Positions 12,904 through 13,796 of a DNA stretch of 13,796 nt are shown here, piece after piece. The notes below the pieces were generated by a model. That model saw only the letters and a list, made by a program, of their open reading frames with translations. It was not told where the DNA came from and did not search any database. The position numbers and the translations under genes are program-made. Position 1 is the stretch's first letter. Every line of letters begins with the position of its first letter. Origin of the DNA: an uncultured bacterium (lineage in GTDB: Bacteria; Bacillota; Clostridia; Lachnospirales; Lachnospiraceae); assembly GCA_905214955.1 (NCBI GenBank), contig CAJMON010000074.1, positions 1-13,796 of the forward strand. The letters are read 5' to 3'.

Positions 12904-13786
12904 ATTCAGATAACGGCTGTACAGAGATGGCTTCATCCATCATCTCATTGAAGTCATCCTCAGTCATCTTTGACAGGACTCCATCAATCTGCTCTTTCAG
13001 CTCGGTGTTTCCTTTTTTCATAGAAATACCGATGTTGATCTCCTCGTCAGAAACTTCAAAATCTCCGTCTGTTCCTGAAAAGTCCAGAAGCTTGAAATCC
13101 GGATAAGCAACCAGGGCAGCCATACCTGTCGGTTTGTCAGTAACTACAATGTCGCATTTTCCTGCATTCAGAGCAACCAGCATTGCCGGTGCAGATTCCT
13201 GTGCCGGAAGAATGTCTGCATCTTCAATCTGCGGCAGGCATACGGTATACCAGATGGTATTCTGCTGGGAAGTACAGGTAGCACCCTTTAAATCTGCTAC
13301 AGAAGCAGCATCTGCATAAGCGCTGTCAGATTTTGTCAGGGTAATGATGGATGCATAATAATACGGTTCGGAAAAGTCTACCATATTCTCACGCTCTTTG
13401 GTAATGGACTGGCCTGCAATGACACAGTCAACGGTGCCGGACTGTACAGCAGGAACCAGGGAATCCCAATCCAGCTTCACAATTTCCAGCTCATAACCCA
13501 GCTCCTCACAGATGTGTTTTGCCATCATAACATCGTATCCATATGCATAATCAGATCCACCGGAAATAGGCACTGCTCCGTTGGAATCATCCGGCTGTGT
13601 CCAGTTGTACGGTGCATATCCGCATTCCATGGCCACCTTTAAAGTCTTGCCTGCACCGGGTTTTTCTCCCGCTGCAGAAGCAGTCTCCGTTTCTGTCTCT
13701 GCAAATGCAGTGGTACAAACGCTCATAGCGCCAAGGGCAGTGGCTGCTGCCAGAAGGACAGACAGTTTCTTCATTCTCTTTTTCAT
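12902..13786 (-). CDS. Extracellular amino-acid-binding protein of an ABC transporter
   Basis: This family-3 solute-binding protein (SBP_bac_3, 294 residues) captures a polar amino acid for the permease and ATPase encoded downstream. It has a Sec signal (about 1-29) ending TTAFA before ETETETA, then an acidic Ala/Thr/Glu linker to about residue 46. Family hallmarks are LKVAMECGYAPYNW (49-62), GYDVMMAKHI (83-92), WDSLVPAVQSGTVDCVIAG (107-125) and ITKERENMVDFSEPYY (128-143). A cysteine at 24 sits in MSVC, which is not a valid lipobox because valine occupies the -1 position. The ATG at 13786 has GGAG six bases upstream. The last codons and stop lie in the 8-base duplication made by repeat copy B. 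The promoter lies beyond the window. Confidence 0.92.
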   Translation of the reverse strand: MKKRMKKLSVLLAAATALGAMSVCTTAFAETETETASAAGEKPGAGKTLKVAMECGYAPYNWTQPDDSNGAVPISGGSDYAYGYDVMMAKHICEELGYELEIVKLDWDSLVPAVQSGTVDCVIAGQSITKERENMVDFSEPYYYASIITLTKSDSAYADAASVADLKGATCTSQQNTIWYTVCLPQIEDADILPAQESAPAMLVALNAGKCDIVVTDKPTGMAALVAYPDFKLLDFSGTDGDFEVSDEEINIGISMKKGNTELKEQIDGVLSKMTEDDFNEMMDEAISVQPLSE

Positions 13787-13796
13787 AATGTTCTCC

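Overview
The window reads as chromosomal DNA of a low-to-mid GC Gram-positive anaerobe, most likely a gut Lachnospiraceae/Clostridia. This is inferred from strong GGAGG ribosome sites, a YesN/YesM-type two-component pair beside a sugar ABC operon, short U-tailed terminators, a cre-like box and the overall protein style. The first ~54 bases do not fit: they are about 70% GC and look like a chimeric contig edge. No tRNA, rRNA, CRISPR array, phage gene or transposase gene was seen.

Layout: (1) 55-5744, minus strand, is a carbohydrate-uptake locus. It runs response regulator, then sensor kinase, a terminator and a promoter, then sugar-binding protein, inner-membrane permease, and the first few codons of a second permease cut by the window edge. 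The regulator pair presumably senses an extracellular sugar signal and switches on the transporter. No ATPase is encoded here, so a shared MsmX/UgpC-type ATPase is probably used. (2) 5823-7841, minus strand, holds an orphan methyltetrahydrofolate methyltransferase behind a cre-like palindrome, preceded by a PfkB-family sugar kinase (probable fructokinase). (3) 7935-9460, plus strand, holds a TtcA-like tRNA thiolation protein and a small membrane protein with a zinc ribbon. (4) 9464-13786, minus strand, is an amino-acid ABC operon (binding protein, permease, ATPase) followed by an SseB-domain protein and a PHP-domain metal-dependent phosphoesterase.

The most unusual item is a hairpin-rich, non-coding element of about 180 bp. 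It occurs twice, at 8803-8982 (plus) and 12721-12903 (minus). Its outer parts are nearly identical (35/35 and about 56/61 bases), while its central hairpin differs in sequence but is a hairpin in both copies. Copy B is bounded by a perfect 8-bp direct repeat (attcagat) and sits exactly on the stop codon of the amino-acid-binding protein gene. Copy A has an imperfect 9-bp direct repeat. Both lie in the same orientation relative to the flanking transcription. I did not recognise the family. It behaves like a MITE or palindromic element that may also act as a structured RNA inside transcripts.

Intergenic stretches: none exceeds 300 bases. The largest are 8717-9014 (copy A), 2285-2552 (promoter and terminator), 12633-12901 (copy B and terminator) and 6698-6899 (cre box and hairpin).
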